This document shows positions 25,045 to 34,182 of a stretch of DNA of 34,322 bases, one piece after another (within the stretch, counting starts at the first letter, position 1; every line of letters starts with the position of its first letter). Below the pieces are notes generated by a model, which saw only the letters and a program-made list of their open reading frames with translations, did no database searches and was not told the origin of the DNA. Made by a program: the position numbers and the translations under genes. The stretch covers positions 1 to 34,322 of the forward strand of contig QKHZ01000057.1 in NCBI GenBank assembly GCA_003249795.1, given 5' to 3'. Origin of the DNA: a bacterium (GTDB taxonomy: Bacteria > Planctomycetota > SZUA-567).

Positions 25045-27120
25045 CTATTTTGCCAGAATCGCTCCAATACCGGCGACAACGACATAACAGCGATTATCAA
25101 GACAATGAGTGGCAACAAACCGGATGTAACGCGCCGGCATCGGCTCCGGCAAATTGATGCGCTGCATTCCAGGATTTGCTTTGAGATTTCCGAACTCACC
25201 GCATGCAGCGGCAGTCCAATCCTCACCGTCAAGGCTGAGATACACCTCATACTTATCCGGCGCGCCTTCCATTTCAGAACCCGGAATCATCCGCGGCATC
25301 ATGGTGATTGCCGCAAGCGTCTGGGACTTACCCATATCGAGGACAACCTCATGAGGCGGAGCGCTTTGTTTTTTTTCAGTATGGTATGTGTGCCAGTATG
25401 TTGTCGGATCATCATTTAACAGATGCTCTTTGCAGGCGTTTCCACCATTGGTGAATTCACTTTCAAGACTGACACGGACAACGCACCAGTTACTGCGGTC
25501 ACAGCCAAACTCCGCCGTTGTTACAGAGGTTTTGGCATTGTCCTCATTCGGAATGATACCGACAGCTTTAACAACCCCACCATCCGGAAGCACCAGCGGC
25601 TGCATGTAAACCGGCGAGTTTTGATCCGGCTCTGTTCCGTCTGTGGTGTAGTGGATTTCAAATCCGTCACTGCCTGCGCGAATACTAACGCGGCCTTCCT
25701 TATTTCTCGTGATCGCAATCCTGCTGTTCATAACCAGATTTGCAGAGGCCTTATAGAATCGAATATGACGGATCACTGGCGGCGCAATAAAGCGAGTGAA
25801 GCGGATGCGGACCTGATCCGTCATGGCGGTCTTGATGATCAGCAACCGCTTGTATCCGATGCTTGTAGCGGTTGCCGTCTGTTGCCAACTGCCATCCTGC
25901 CAGACATCAACGGCAAATTCATCAACCCGCTGGCCGTATTCAATCGCCTCTGAAATCTCGATCACATTGAATGCTGTCCCCTCATCCAGTTTTACCACAA
26001 GAGCAGGTTCTTTCTCACCCTCACCAGCCAGCCAGAATGACATATCGTCGCTCAAAACACTGCCTGCAGAAAACGGTTCCTGTGCCGCATCAGACTCTGA
26101 GAGGTCATTGGCCGCGTCCGCAGTTTTAATCCGGCTTTGGCTGAAGATCTGATTCTTCTGTTTACTCCAAGCGCGAAGGCTTTCTGCATCATCGTCACAG
26201 ATCAGCCCCCTGCGGTCAGGCGCCAGACCGATATTCATGCAGCAACCGAGACCAACCGACTTGAAGTACACATCCATCAACCGATCCGGTTGTTTTACCG
26301 CATCGTGCTCATGATAAAACCACCCCTCACGCAACGGAAAGTCACACTCTCCCGGCATCCAATGCGTACCGTTTCGCTCCCCCTGCTCCAGTATTTTCCC
26401 ATCAGCAGTTGAAAACGGATCGACTGCAAGTGTCGCCCAGCACGGGTCATGCGCATAACCGTGTTCGTTGCCGATAAACCGCAAGTCGGCAATTCCGAAC
26501 ATGCAGGCATCCGGCTGATATTTCCGGATCATTGCGCGAACGGTGTCCCACTGATAATAATCTTTACCAATACTGCGGCGGTCGTAAGCGCCTCCATAGT
26601 AACCGTCACCACCATGTGCACCGTCGAACCAAAACTCAAACAGCGATCCATAACCTGTCAATAACTCACGAAGCTGCTCGTGATAAATGTTGACATAATC
26701 CTCAGCTCCATAGCCCGGATTATTGCGATCCCACGGCGAGCAGTAGATGCCGAATTTCAATCCGTGACGTGCGCACGCCTCAGATACATCTTTAACCACA
26801 TCGCCCTTGCCGTCACGCCACGAACTGTTGCGGACACAATGCTCCGTCGTTTTGGTCGGCCACAGGCAGAAACCGTCGTGATGCTTGGCGACAAGGATCA
26901 TACCGTTGATGCCAGTCTCTTGGCACAACCGCACCCACTGGTCAGCGTCAAATTCAGCCGGATTGAAAAGATCCGGCGATTCGTCGCCAAAGCCCCATTC
27001 TTTATCCGTATACGTATTGAGGCTGAAGTGGACCAGAGAGTATACCTCTGTCTCGTGCCACTTCATCTGGCGAGGGCTTGCATACGGCCCAACCGGCGCG
27101 ATCCCGACTTGTGTGGTCAT
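25045..27120 (-). CDS. GH29-type alpha-L-fucosidase with C-terminal carbohydrate-binding-like domains
   Basis: The 691-residue product has a GH29 barrel at about 1-370. KHHDGF is at 79-84, the nucleophile is D166 in FEFWFDGAHGG, and E258 in MPGECDFPLREGWFY is the probable acid/base. A chitobiase/hexosaminidase-C-like segment follows at about 480-530 (EIHYTTDGTEPD), then an F5/8 type C (CBM32-like) domain at about 555-690. It releases alpha-linked L-fucose or a related sugar. There is no signal peptide, so the site of action looks intracellular. A TTG codon at 27138 could extend the frame, but the ATG at 27120 has AAAGG seven bases upstream and is preferred. It is the last gene of the operon, 26 bp after the next fucosidase gene. 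Confidence 0.88.
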   Translation of the reverse strand: MTTQVGIAPVGPYASPRQMKWHETEVYSLVHFSLNTYTDKEWGFGDESPDLFNPAEFDADQWVRLCQETGINGMILVAKHHDGFCLWPTKTTEHCVRNSSWRDGKGDVVKDVSEACARHGLKFGIYCSPWDRNNPGYGAEDYVNIYHEQLRELLTGYGSLFEFWFDGAHGGDGYYGGAYDRRSIGKDYYQWDTVRAMIRKYQPDACMFGIADLRFIGNEHGYAHDPCWATLAVDPFSTADGKILEQGERNGTHWMPGECDFPLREGWFYHEHDAVKQPDRLMDVYFKSVGLGCCMNIGLAPDRRGLICDDDAESLRAWSKQKNQIFSQSRIKTADAANDLSESDAAQEPFSAGSVLSDDMSFWLAGEGEKEPALVVKLDEGTAFNVIEISEAIEYGQRVDEFAVDVWQDGSWQQTATATSIGYKRLLIIKTAMTDQVRIRFTRFIAPPVIRHIRFYKASANLVMNSRIAITRNKEGRVSIRAGSDGFEIHYTTDGTEPDQNSPVYMQPLVLPDGGVVKAVGIIPNEDNAKTSVTTAEFGCDRSNWCVVRVSLESEFTNGGNACKEHLLNDDPTTYWHTYHTEKKQSAPPHEVVLDMGKSQTLAAITMMPRMIPGSEMEGAPDKYEVYLSLDGEDWTAAACGEFGNLKANPGMQRINLPEPMPARYIRFVATHCLDNRCYVVVAGIGAILAK

Positions 27121-27146
27121 CAGAATACCTTTATTCAATCACGTTA

Positions 27147-28553
27147 TTATTCAAATGTAACTGCGACGACATCAACAAACGTTGTCCGCATCGGCTCCGG
27201 GATACGCACAATGAGATTGTCCGCCTGCTGCTCAAACAGAACGGCTTCACCTGTAGCGAGCATCGTCGCACTCTTGGCCTTGCCGACGCCAGTCAAAGTC
27301 GCCTGCCCTTCATTCAGATAGTCGAAGTGGACATACCATGTTTTCCCGCGGATCGTAACCGGCGCGTCCGACCGCTCAGGCCACGGCCCCGGTTCGACAT
27401 CAAAGACGGATTCTGCGTGCTTCTGCATCCAACTTTGAATCTGCTGCATTCTTTTATAGAACCCCGCCGGCATCTGCCCGTGCGCATCAGGCGCGAAGTT
27501 CGGCAAAAAGTTTCCGCCCCACGCACGCGCCTTGACAAGCTCCGCAAGCAACCAGCCAACCGGCTTATACCCGTCATGCTCGCGGTATCCCCATCCGCCG
27601 TCTTGGCTGACGTGGCAATATTCCCACCATCCCCGATGGCGTTTGTCAGGGAAACGACACTCTGACGTGTCGAAGTCACCGTACCCAAGCGCTCGTGGAT
27701 TAAACAACATCGACGGTTGCAACTTGCGCATTTCTTCAACACTCAATGTCTCTTCACCGTTCGGGAAAGCGCCATCATACCAGAGCACATCAATCGGCCC
27801 GTAGTTTGTGATCAGCTCCAACGTTTGCCCACGGACAAGCGCGTCGTACTCTTCATCCTGTTTTTTATTTTCTTCTTCAGACTGAACCGGCAGATATGCG
27901 GGACGGCCGCCTTCTGAAGGTGCAATTGTCACTCCATCCGGAAGATTTACCGGCTCATGATTCACATCAAGCGGTGGCTGCTGTTTACCATAATGAAACG
28001 ACATGCGATTACGGTTAAAGTACCAGTCCGGCGGCGAATAATACAGCCCAACCTTTAGACCTACCTCGCGACATGCATCCACATACTCGCGCACGATATC
28101 ACGTCCCGGCTGGTAGTTACCAATATGAAAGCCGCCGAAAGCACTCGGCCACAGACAGAAACCGTCGTGATGCTTGGTCGTCAGAACCGCGTATTTACAT
28201 CCGGCTTCTTTTGCCGCAGTCAGGATCGTAACCGGATCAAATGCATCGACAACAAAATCCTTTGCCATCGCCCAATAATCCGACGGGCGCATGCAAATGC
28301 GCAAATTGAACAGGCCATAACTTTTGACCGCATTCTCGCGTGTTGAGCTATCGTTCTTGATCATTCCCCACGAGAGATCGCACTCCCCGCGCACGGCGGA
28401 GATCCCGAAGTGGAGAAACAACCCCAATCCGGCCGATGCAAACCACTGCGCATCCGGATGGTCATTGCGCTGAAACGCAGGCGCTGCATCCTGCGTAACA
28501 TTTCCGATCATCGCGTGCTGTTCGGAAACAACTGCATCTTCTTTCTTGCTCAT
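27147..28553 (-). CDS. GH29-type alpha-L-fucosidase
   Basis: This 468-residue protein has the GH29 barrel: FLHFGISA near residue 47, TTKHHDGFCLWPS at about 125-137, YYSPPDWYF, and LWYDGAFP with the nucleophile D260. A small beta-domain ends the chain. Like its neighbour it lacks a signal peptide. The two GH29 enzymes differ clearly in sequence and in C-terminal domains, so they may act on different linkages. A GTG at 28562 overlaps the stop of the GH116 gene (GTGA); the ATG at 28553 has AGGAAAG at a better distance and is preferred. Either way translation is tightly coupled to the GH116 gene. The assignment to GH29 is firm; the linkage is not. Confidence 0.93.
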   Translation of the reverse strand: MSKKEDAVVSEQHAMIGNVTQDAAPAFQRNDHPDAQWFASAGLGLFLHFGISAVRGECDLSWGMIKNDSSTRENAVKSYGLFNLRICMRPSDYWAMAKDFVVDAFDPVTILTAAKEAGCKYAVLTTKHHDGFCLWPSAFGGFHIGNYQPGRDIVREYVDACREVGLKVGLYYSPPDWYFNRNRMSFHYGKQQPPLDVNHEPVNLPDGVTIAPSEGGRPAYLPVQSEEENKKQDEEYDALVRGQTLELITNYGPIDVLWYDGAFPNGEETLSVEEMRKLQPSMLFNPRALGYGDFDTSECRFPDKRHRGWWEYCHVSQDGGWGYREHDGYKPVGWLLAELVKARAWGGNFLPNFAPDAHGQMPAGFYKRMQQIQSWMQKHAESVFDVEPGPWPERSDAPVTIRGKTWYVHFDYLNEGQATLTGVGKAKSATMLATGEAVLFEQQADNLIVRIPEPMRTTFVDVVAVTFE

Positions 28554-28558
28554 AAGTT

Positions 28559-31144
28559 TCACTTTCCTACTGTAAGGACAACGTCTTCCGATGTTCGCAC
28601 CATCTCAATTTTAACGACAGGTTTCGCTGACGAAAGTGACCATGCCCCCTGCCGGATCATTTCACCGATTGCGATTGACTTCAACTCAATCTCGCCATGC
28701 AGGACTTCGAACACAAGTTCGAAACGCCCTTCGCAAAGCGCCAGTTTGTATGTACCCCACGCAGAACCGTTCGACCAGAAAAACGTGCCGACCCGTTCTG
28801 ATATGTGAAGCAATTTACTGAGAGCGCTGTAATCGAATCCAGTCAGCGCCACGACTGCCGACCAGCTTGCCATACCGCGCGCATAATGGTGACCGCACTC
28901 GGTTTCGTCAAACGGGCTTCGCTTTGCACCGTCATACCGGTTACGGATATCATCTATACATTGCATGCCTTCTTTTTCCAGTCCTTCATACAACATGCCA
29001 ACAGCAGCCGTGTATTCAAATCCGGTCATGACCTCCGCGTAATAAGGAAACGGCGCTTTGGGGCGCTTGCCTTCCGGAAACGCCGCCATGAGCAGCGCGT
29101 TTTCATCACCGACGACAAACGAGCGCATCGGGTTGAAGTGGTCGAATACAGTCTTCTTCCGGTTCATGGTAAAGATTGTCTGCAGAGTCTTTCTGACATA
29201 TTCCGGTTTATGCAGATACCCGAGTCCGCAAATATGCGCCATATATTGGCCGACAAGCTGGTCGACAAGACAACCTTCAGCAATCTGATAGTCCGGATCA
29301 GACAGATCCTGCGCACCCGAGTCGCCATGAAAACACAGATCGATCGGCTGCGTCGGCGAAACGACCTTCTGGATATAATACGAACCGTTAAACAGATTCT
29401 CATCCATCCAGCGGCTTCCGTTTTCGGCAAGCCTTTCGCATTCAGTTGCAAACTCGGTTTCACCAAGATATTCTGCCATGATCCCGGCAGCTTTTAGCGC
29501 GCCGATATACCAGCCGGTCATCTGCGGGTTGGGGCCGTAATACTCCACATCCATCGTATTGTGCTGACAGCCTTCCATCACGCCGTCGCGGTCTGCATCC
29601 CAACCGCCGCTGATCCAGCAGAACTCCAACGCCTTCTTTGCCATCGGCCACACCGACTTCAGATAATCAGTATCGCCCGAGAGTTTCCAGTCGCGATACA
29701 GCTTCATGATGCAGCCCATCTGCCCGTCAGCGGCGCATTTATCAAACCCCAGCGAATCCGTCAGCGGCAGATTGATCCGGAAGTTCATCATGCCCCTGCT
29801 GTCGGTTGCATAGTTGAATTCCAAGTCCCGCATCTTGCGCGACAGATCACCGAAGAGAAATCCTGTCGCCTGCTCATAGTTCCACACGTGCGTGCAGTTT
29901 CCATAGCATGAACCCGAACGCGGCAGAGATCCTTCAAATCCGAAGAAGTAACCGTCCGGTGTACGGAAACACGTCTGGCAGCGAAGCGTACTCAGGTTAT
30001 ACAGTGCCGCTTCCTTGACAGACTGCGGCAAATCGCTTTCCGTAAACGCCGAGACAAACTGAACGGTTTTTTCTTCAAGTGATGCCAGTTGCGGCTGGAT
30101 CTTTGCAGCAGCGTCCCACGCATCCGCAAACTGCGTGCAATAGTAATTGCCGATCCATGTGCGCTGCGCGCCTTCTCCGCGATGCCGGTCAGGTGTCCAG
30201 TCATACCGGTTGGGGAAATGCCAACTCAACAGAAACGTGAACGACGCCTCTTCTCCAGCCGCAATCTCTTTCGTCAGCGCAAGGCTTGCCACCGGCCTGT
30301 CCTGCTCGTCTTCTGCGCGGTCATCCAGCAGGCCGTCTTCTGTCAGATCATCCCAGAAGTCACGCAGCGGCTTGTTCCATTTTCCGGCTTCCGCCCACTG
30401 CAGACGCTTGGTGACGGTTGCCTGATCCGGCGTTGTCAAAGCAATCGTGCCCCAGGCTTCTGCTTTGACATCCGGATGATCCGAGCGCATCAGAATCCCG
30501 CGCAGGTTTTCGCTTTGCTTCCACTCGTTTCTGTTCTTGCAGTCCTCACCGCCAAAAAAGATCTTGCTGGCACTGTTAATCTCTCTCGTGTCGCCGTCAA
30601 TACCGATGAAGTTCGGCAGACTTCCGCAGACGGTAACGGCTTGTTTTTGATCCGATGTATTTTTCACATGATACCGCAGCATGACAAACGGCAACCCGCT
30701 CGCATCAGACTCAGCCGGAATCAGCGGATTATATGCCTGCAACGATACCTGCAGCGGAAGCGACGGACTTTCAAAATCGAGCTGCGCCATCGGATATGCC
30801 GCCCGGAACGTGCATTTGTCAAAACGGGGCAAGCCGTGATTCTGATTTTTCGGGCCGCCCGGACCTTCATAATCAGCCGGATCCAATGGGCCTTCAATCA
30901 TCCGCGCGTGGGTTTTGCCGTCTGAAGTTTTTGAGACGACAGCGAAAAACGGCCCGTTTTCGTGACCGATCCACGGCGAAAAATCTTTGCCCGGACGATT
31001 CATGATCTCCCAGTCACACAGGTTTCCCCGCCCGCCGATGGAGACAGCACCGGTGCCGATCCCTCCCAGCGGCATCGCGACCCGAAGTAAGCTTCTACCT
31101 TCATACGATGTTAATACCGGCCATTGTTTCATTGTTTTTCTCAC
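28559..31144 (-). CDS. GH116 family glycoside hydrolase (GBA2/beta-glucosidase type)
   Basis: The 861-residue protein has the GH116 layout. The N-terminal beta-sandwich domain starts with AMPLGGIGTGAVSIGGRGNLCDWEI, and the C-terminal (alpha/alpha)6 barrel contains GNCTHVWNYEQATGFLF, DGVMEGCQHNTMDVEYYGP and GCLVDQLVGQYMA. The block around HNTMD (near residue 532) lines up by eye with the acid/base region of human GBA2. The nucleophile is probably a Glu in the FGFEGSL-to-NYEQA stretch, but I cannot assign it. Family members cleave beta-glucosides, beta-xylosides or N-acetylglucosaminides. There is no signal peptide. The GTG start at 31144 is used; ATG at 31132 is an equally plausible start. It is 49 bp after the LamG-SGNH gene. 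Confidence 0.9.
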   Translation of the reverse strand: MRKTMKQWPVLTSYEGRSLLRVAMPLGGIGTGAVSIGGRGNLCDWEIMNRPGKDFSPWIGHENGPFFAVVSKTSDGKTHARMIEGPLDPADYEGPGGPKNQNHGLPRFDKCTFRAAYPMAQLDFESPSLPLQVSLQAYNPLIPAESDASGLPFVMLRYHVKNTSDQKQAVTVCGSLPNFIGIDGDTREINSASKIFFGGEDCKNRNEWKQSENLRGILMRSDHPDVKAEAWGTIALTTPDQATVTKRLQWAEAGKWNKPLRDFWDDLTEDGLLDDRAEDEQDRPVASLALTKEIAAGEEASFTFLLSWHFPNRYDWTPDRHRGEGAQRTWIGNYYCTQFADAWDAAAKIQPQLASLEEKTVQFVSAFTESDLPQSVKEAALYNLSTLRCQTCFRTPDGYFFGFEGSLPRSGSCYGNCTHVWNYEQATGFLFGDLSRKMRDLEFNYATDSRGMMNFRINLPLTDSLGFDKCAADGQMGCIMKLYRDWKLSGDTDYLKSVWPMAKKALEFCWISGGWDADRDGVMEGCQHNTMDVEYYGPNPQMTGWYIGALKAAGIMAEYLGETEFATECERLAENGSRWMDENLFNGSYYIQKVVSPTQPIDLCFHGDSGAQDLSDPDYQIAEGCLVDQLVGQYMAHICGLGYLHKPEYVRKTLQTIFTMNRKKTVFDHFNPMRSFVVGDENALLMAAFPEGKRPKAPFPYYAEVMTGFEYTAAVGMLYEGLEKEGMQCIDDIRNRYDGAKRSPFDETECGHHYARGMASWSAVVALTGFDYSALSKLLHISERVGTFFWSNGSAWGTYKLALCEGRFELVFEVLHGEIELKSIAIGEMIRQGAWSLSSAKPVVKIEMVRTSEDVVLTVGK

Positions 31145-31193
31145 TTATCTTTTCTGGAAAAAGTCTATCAGGAATGGTTTACACTTATATTTT

Positions 31194-32603
31194 CTACGGA
31201 AGATTTTTCTCGATCTCTGCGTTAATCATCGCAGCCATCTGCTCTTCAACATGAATCCGGCCCAACTCCTCCGGACTCAATTTTGTGCTGAGATTGTTCT
31301 GGATAGACTTGCGATCCCAGTGCAAGGTGTCGCGGCAATGCAGCGGAACCTGCTTCATATTTTCAACGCACAGCCCGTACAAATCGACCTCGGGGATACC
31401 AAACTCATTCATCACGTTGTCGACGATTGCGTTATATTTAACCACGCGGTCGTTACCGGGATTGTCGATTGTCGATGTGCCGTCATCCTGCAGCTTGCGG
31501 ATCGGTGTGCAGCGGATCCAGAGAAAACGCGTCTTCGGCGCTTCTGCTTGTAAAAACCGAACCATCTCTGTCATGTTTGGCGCAAGCGATTCTTCAGGAC
31601 AACGTTGCGGAAGATTCGGCGTCCACATATGCAGCGTCATCGAATTCCAGCTGACCACGTCATACGGCCCGTGCGAGAAAATCCCTTTCCACGCCTGCTT
31701 GATCTTTGAACCTTCCGTACTTACGTCAGCCGGATCAAGCCACCCGCCGCCAACCCAGTAGTCAACAGTTGCCTTGCCTTTGAAATGATCTGTGATGTAT
31801 TTGCGATACCCCATTGAAATCGAGTCACCCACAACCAGAATCCGCGGCAGATCCGGATCCTCAATTTCCGCACGCATCAGCACATATCCGGGTCCCGAGC
31901 AAATTTTCATCGTTTTTACAGACGGGTCGAAACCGTCGGGGATAATCGCCGTGTTGTAGATTTTGATTTCACTGATTGTGATCGGAACGCTTGCGCCCTT
32001 TTTGATCTGCCCAAACTGCAGCGGAAGCGAGGATGAATTAATTTCATCCGTTGTCGCCAGCAGAAGACCATTACGAAACACCTGCATCTGCCTGTCTTTC
32101 ATGACCAGCGTGATCTTGCAGGTCTGCGCACTCGACATGGCGAACAACGCACCGCCCATCCCGCCGCCCTGCACAAGCTTTCCGTTAATCTCCAGCGCGA
32201 TGCCGTCAGCATCGGTCGCTTCATAGTCTTTCCGCAGCGGAAAATAGACAAAGCCGAATCCGGCCTGTTTTTCTTTGTCAGTGTTTTCGACAATAGACAG
32301 GCAGTCATGCCACGGGTTTTCCGACATCAGCGCCGGACGCCGGACAGTAAACTCAATCGAAAAGTTATCAGGATCTGTTATTGTATCTGCTGGTAGCTCA
32401 AAAGCATTCGCCCCGTCAAACGTAACTGAGTCGCCATCCCGCAGCAGTTTTCCCGTAATGCGCTTTTCATCAATCTTCCCGTTAGATGTCCAGACCGGCG
32501 TCTGCGATTGCGGGTTCATTGGTAGATCCTGTGCTATAGAAAAATCCGATACCATTACCCAAACCACCAAAAGCAGGCTGCTCAGGATTCCTTTTTCCAC
32601 CAT
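31194..32603 (-). CDS. Exported LamG-SGNH hydrolase
   Basis: The 469-residue product starts MVEKGILSSLLLVVWVMVSDFSIAQ, a normal signal peptide cut near SIAQ/D. Residues about 50-210 form a concanavalin/laminin-G-like beta-sandwich (FSIEFTVRRPALMSENPWHDCLSI). The SGNH domain follows: S261 in VVGDSISMGY, a WNSMTLHMW block in the position of the usual GxND block, and DTLHW (about 424-428) with the Asp/His pair. It probably removes acyl groups from a glycan outside the cytoplasm. The frame stays open to 32693, but GGGAG precedes the ATG at 32603 and the promoter-like sequence at 32662-32689 lies between them, so 32603 is preferred. It is the first gene of the minus-strand operon. Confidence 0.87.
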   Translation of the reverse strand: MVEKGILSSLLLVVWVMVSDFSIAQDLPMNPQSQTPVWTSNGKIDEKRITGKLLRDGDSVTFDGANAFELPADTITDPDNFSIEFTVRRPALMSENPWHDCLSIVENTDKEKQAGFGFVYFPLRKDYEATDADGIALEINGKLVQGGGMGGALFAMSSAQTCKITLVMKDRQMQVFRNGLLLATTDEINSSSLPLQFGQIKKGASVPITISEIKIYNTAIIPDGFDPSVKTMKICSGPGYVLMRAEIEDPDLPRILVVGDSISMGYRKYITDHFKGKATVDYWVGGGWLDPADVSTEGSKIKQAWKGIFSHGPYDVVSWNSMTLHMWTPNLPQRCPEESLAPNMTEMVRFLQAEAPKTRFLWIRCTPIRKLQDDGTSTIDNPGNDRVVKYNAIVDNVMNEFGIPEVDLYGLCVENMKQVPLHCRDTLHWDRKSIQNNLSTKLSPEELGRIHVEEQMAAMINAEIEKNLP

Positions 32604-32661
32604 ATCGCTATCTCCCGAATCGAAATCCTGTAGCAATCCAACGCCACCAGCGCTTATCGGG

Positions 32662-32689
32662 ACTTTAGCACGCACAGGCTGAAAAGCAA
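32662..32689 (-). promoter_or_regulatory. Putative promoter of the minus-strand glycan operon
   Basis: On the minus strand TTGCTT (32689-32684), a 16-bp spacer and TAAAGT (32667-32662). The match is moderate, three of six for the -35 and four of six for the -10, so an activator or a different position is possible. Confidence 0.35.
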
Positions 32690-32889
32690 GCAAGTAGCAT
32701 TATTTTTTAATAAATAGATCGTTTCTTGATGCGCGTTTTCTCTAACCAGCCGAAACAGCAACGAACACAACATTATATCTATCAATAATTAACATCATAC
32801 AGACAAAGAAGATCCACACTTTTTGATCAGGCTTGAATGTCATAAATTTAGTTTCATTCTGTCGATGTACGCGATATAGTAGTAGAAAC

Positions 32890-32896
32890 AAGGAGG
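32890..32896 (+). promoter_or_regulatory. Ribosome-binding site fixing the regulator start
   Basis: AAGGAGG ends five bases before the ATG at 32902. An upstream in-frame ATG at 32833 has none. Confidence 0.8.
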
Positions 32897-32901
32897 ATGC
32901 T

Positions 32902-33957
32902 ATGGCTAAAAAACAAGGCGCAACGATTGACCAACTCGCTTACCAAAAGGTTGTCGCGGGATTGTTCGAATTCATCGCCAGCGCCGAGTATGATCGGGGC
33001 GGATGGCTTCCAGCCGGACGTGATATGGCCAAGCGCTTTGATGTCAGCCACCGCACCTACTGTAAAGCGCTGAAGTTTATTGAAAAAGAAGGGGCGGTGC
33101 GGAGCTTTCCGCCGACCGGTTTTTATGTTTCCCCGAAAGAACTCCGCTTCAAAAAGATCGGCATTATTGTGGATGGTGGCGACATGTCCCCCTTTATCCG
33201 CACAGCACTGCCTGCGGCCGGAATGAGCTACACAGGCAACCTCACAGCGGCGTTTGAGTATGTAATCCAGCAAGGAATGTATGTCCAGCTGATTCAGGCC
33301 TCGCATCTGGATCAGCTGCAGGCAGTTGCACAATCCTATGGTGTAATTGGGGTTATTTGGATGAACCCGCCGCAGAAGGCAACAGACCAGCTCGAATCCA
33401 TGGTCCGAAGCCGCATTCCTGTCATCGTTGTCAAGGACGATGAAGTCAGCAGCACCATTGCCTGCCCAGTGGTGACGTACGACCATACGGGCATGGATCA
33501 GGAGCGAGCCCGGTTCATGATCAAGCGCGGCCACAAATGCCTGGGATACATGGGACCATACGAACGCGCGCAGGCACACGGACTACCGCAACTGTTTGAG
33601 CAGGAAGGCATCGAATTCGGCCCACAATACTGTCATACCGATATCGCCAGAAACACGAAACGCTTTATGACCAATCTTCAGGCAAATCCTGTAACCGGAA
33701 TTCTAGGCCCGCACAGTGAGCAGGGACAGGCATATCTACTCAGAGAACTTGCATCACTTCCGGCAAATGAGCAGCCTGAGGTTCTGATCACCAATCACAA
33801 ACACCGGCACCCGTTTGAAATAGACCAGTACCAGATCCGCATCGTCTGGATGAACCGCGAGTTGTCGACATTACCCGGGTTTGAAGCCGCACGCAGGTTG
33901 ATTGCCCATATCCGTGATGGAGATCCCCTGCAGAGTACCGCCATTGGCTTTTATTAA
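32902..33957 (+). CDS. GntR/LacI-type transcriptional regulator
   Basis: The 351-residue protein joins a GntR winged-helix domain (about 8-75: LPAGRDMAKRFDVSHRTYCKALKFIEKEGAVRSFPPTGFYV) to a LacI/periplasmic-binding-like sensor (about 80-351: KIGIIVDGGD, GVIGVIWMNPP, RIPVIVVKDD, RARFMIKRGHKCLGYMGP). Such fusions sense sugars. It is transcribed away from the LamG-SGNH/GH116/GH29 operon and shares its promoter region, so it is the natural regulator of that operon; this is inference from position. The strong Shine-Dalgarno site at 32890 fixes the start. The C-terminus ends DGDPLQSTAIGFY, normal for the sensor fold. Effector and operator are unknown. Confidence 0.92.
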   Translation: MAKKQGATIDQLAYQKVVAGLFEFIASAEYDRGGWLPAGRDMAKRFDVSHRTYCKALKFIEKEGAVRSFPPTGFYVSPKELRFKKIGIIVDGGDMSPFIRTALPAAGMSYTGNLTAAFEYVIQQGMYVQLIQASHLDQLQAVAQSYGVIGVIWMNPPQKATDQLESMVRSRIPVIVVKDDEVSSTIACPVVTYDHTGMDQERARFMIKRGHKCLGYMGPYERAQAHGLPQLFEQEGIEFGPQYCHTDIARNTKRFMTNLQANPVTGILGPHSEQGQAYLLRELASLPANEQPEVLITNHKHRHPFEIDQYQIRIVWMNRELSTLPGFEAARRLIAHIRDGDPLQSTAIGFY

Positions 33958-34182
33958 AACCGAGCGAAATCGCTTCTACACATCGACTATTTTTTTATCC
34001 ACATTTTAGCTTTCAAGCCAATAAAATCAGTCCACACAGAACCGCATATTTTCATTTTAGAAATCATAAATCATTTAATAGATTGATATTGTAAGTATTT
34101 TTAGCTTTCGTATTATTGTTTTTTGTTTTAGCTTCCGCTTTGTTGTATGTTAATATATATGAGTACATAGGCGGAAAGACGC
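33958..34182. other. AT-rich intergenic region with three TTTTAGCTTYC repeats
   Basis: No gene was seen. TTTTAGCTTTC occurs at 34004-34014 and 34099-34109, and a one-base variant at 34126-34136. The last two are 27 bp apart and lie shortly before the AbiEi-like gene, as autoregulatory sites would. A weak hairpin (AGCG-AAAT-CGCT) near 33963 is not followed by a close T-tract. Confidence 0.4.

Larger units (their letters stand above)
32604..32901. other. 298-bp divergent promoter region between the glycan operon and its likely regulator
   Basis: The region is AT-rich and should carry promoters for both directions: the minus-strand candidate at 32662-32689 and, for the regulator, a -10-like TATAGT at 32875-32880 with only a poor -35. 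No clear palindromic operator was found by eye. Confidence 0.5.

Noticed and set aside
32604-32693. Longer N-terminus for the LamG-SGNH protein
   Set aside because: It would bury the signal peptide behind 30 residues and overlap the putative promoter.
32833-32901. Longer N-terminus for the GntR/LacI regulator
   Set aside because: The strong AAGGAGG directly before 32902 decides for the shorter form.
33961-33999. Terminator after the GntR/LacI gene
   Set aside because: The hairpin is only four base pairs and the T-run is about 15 nt beyond it.
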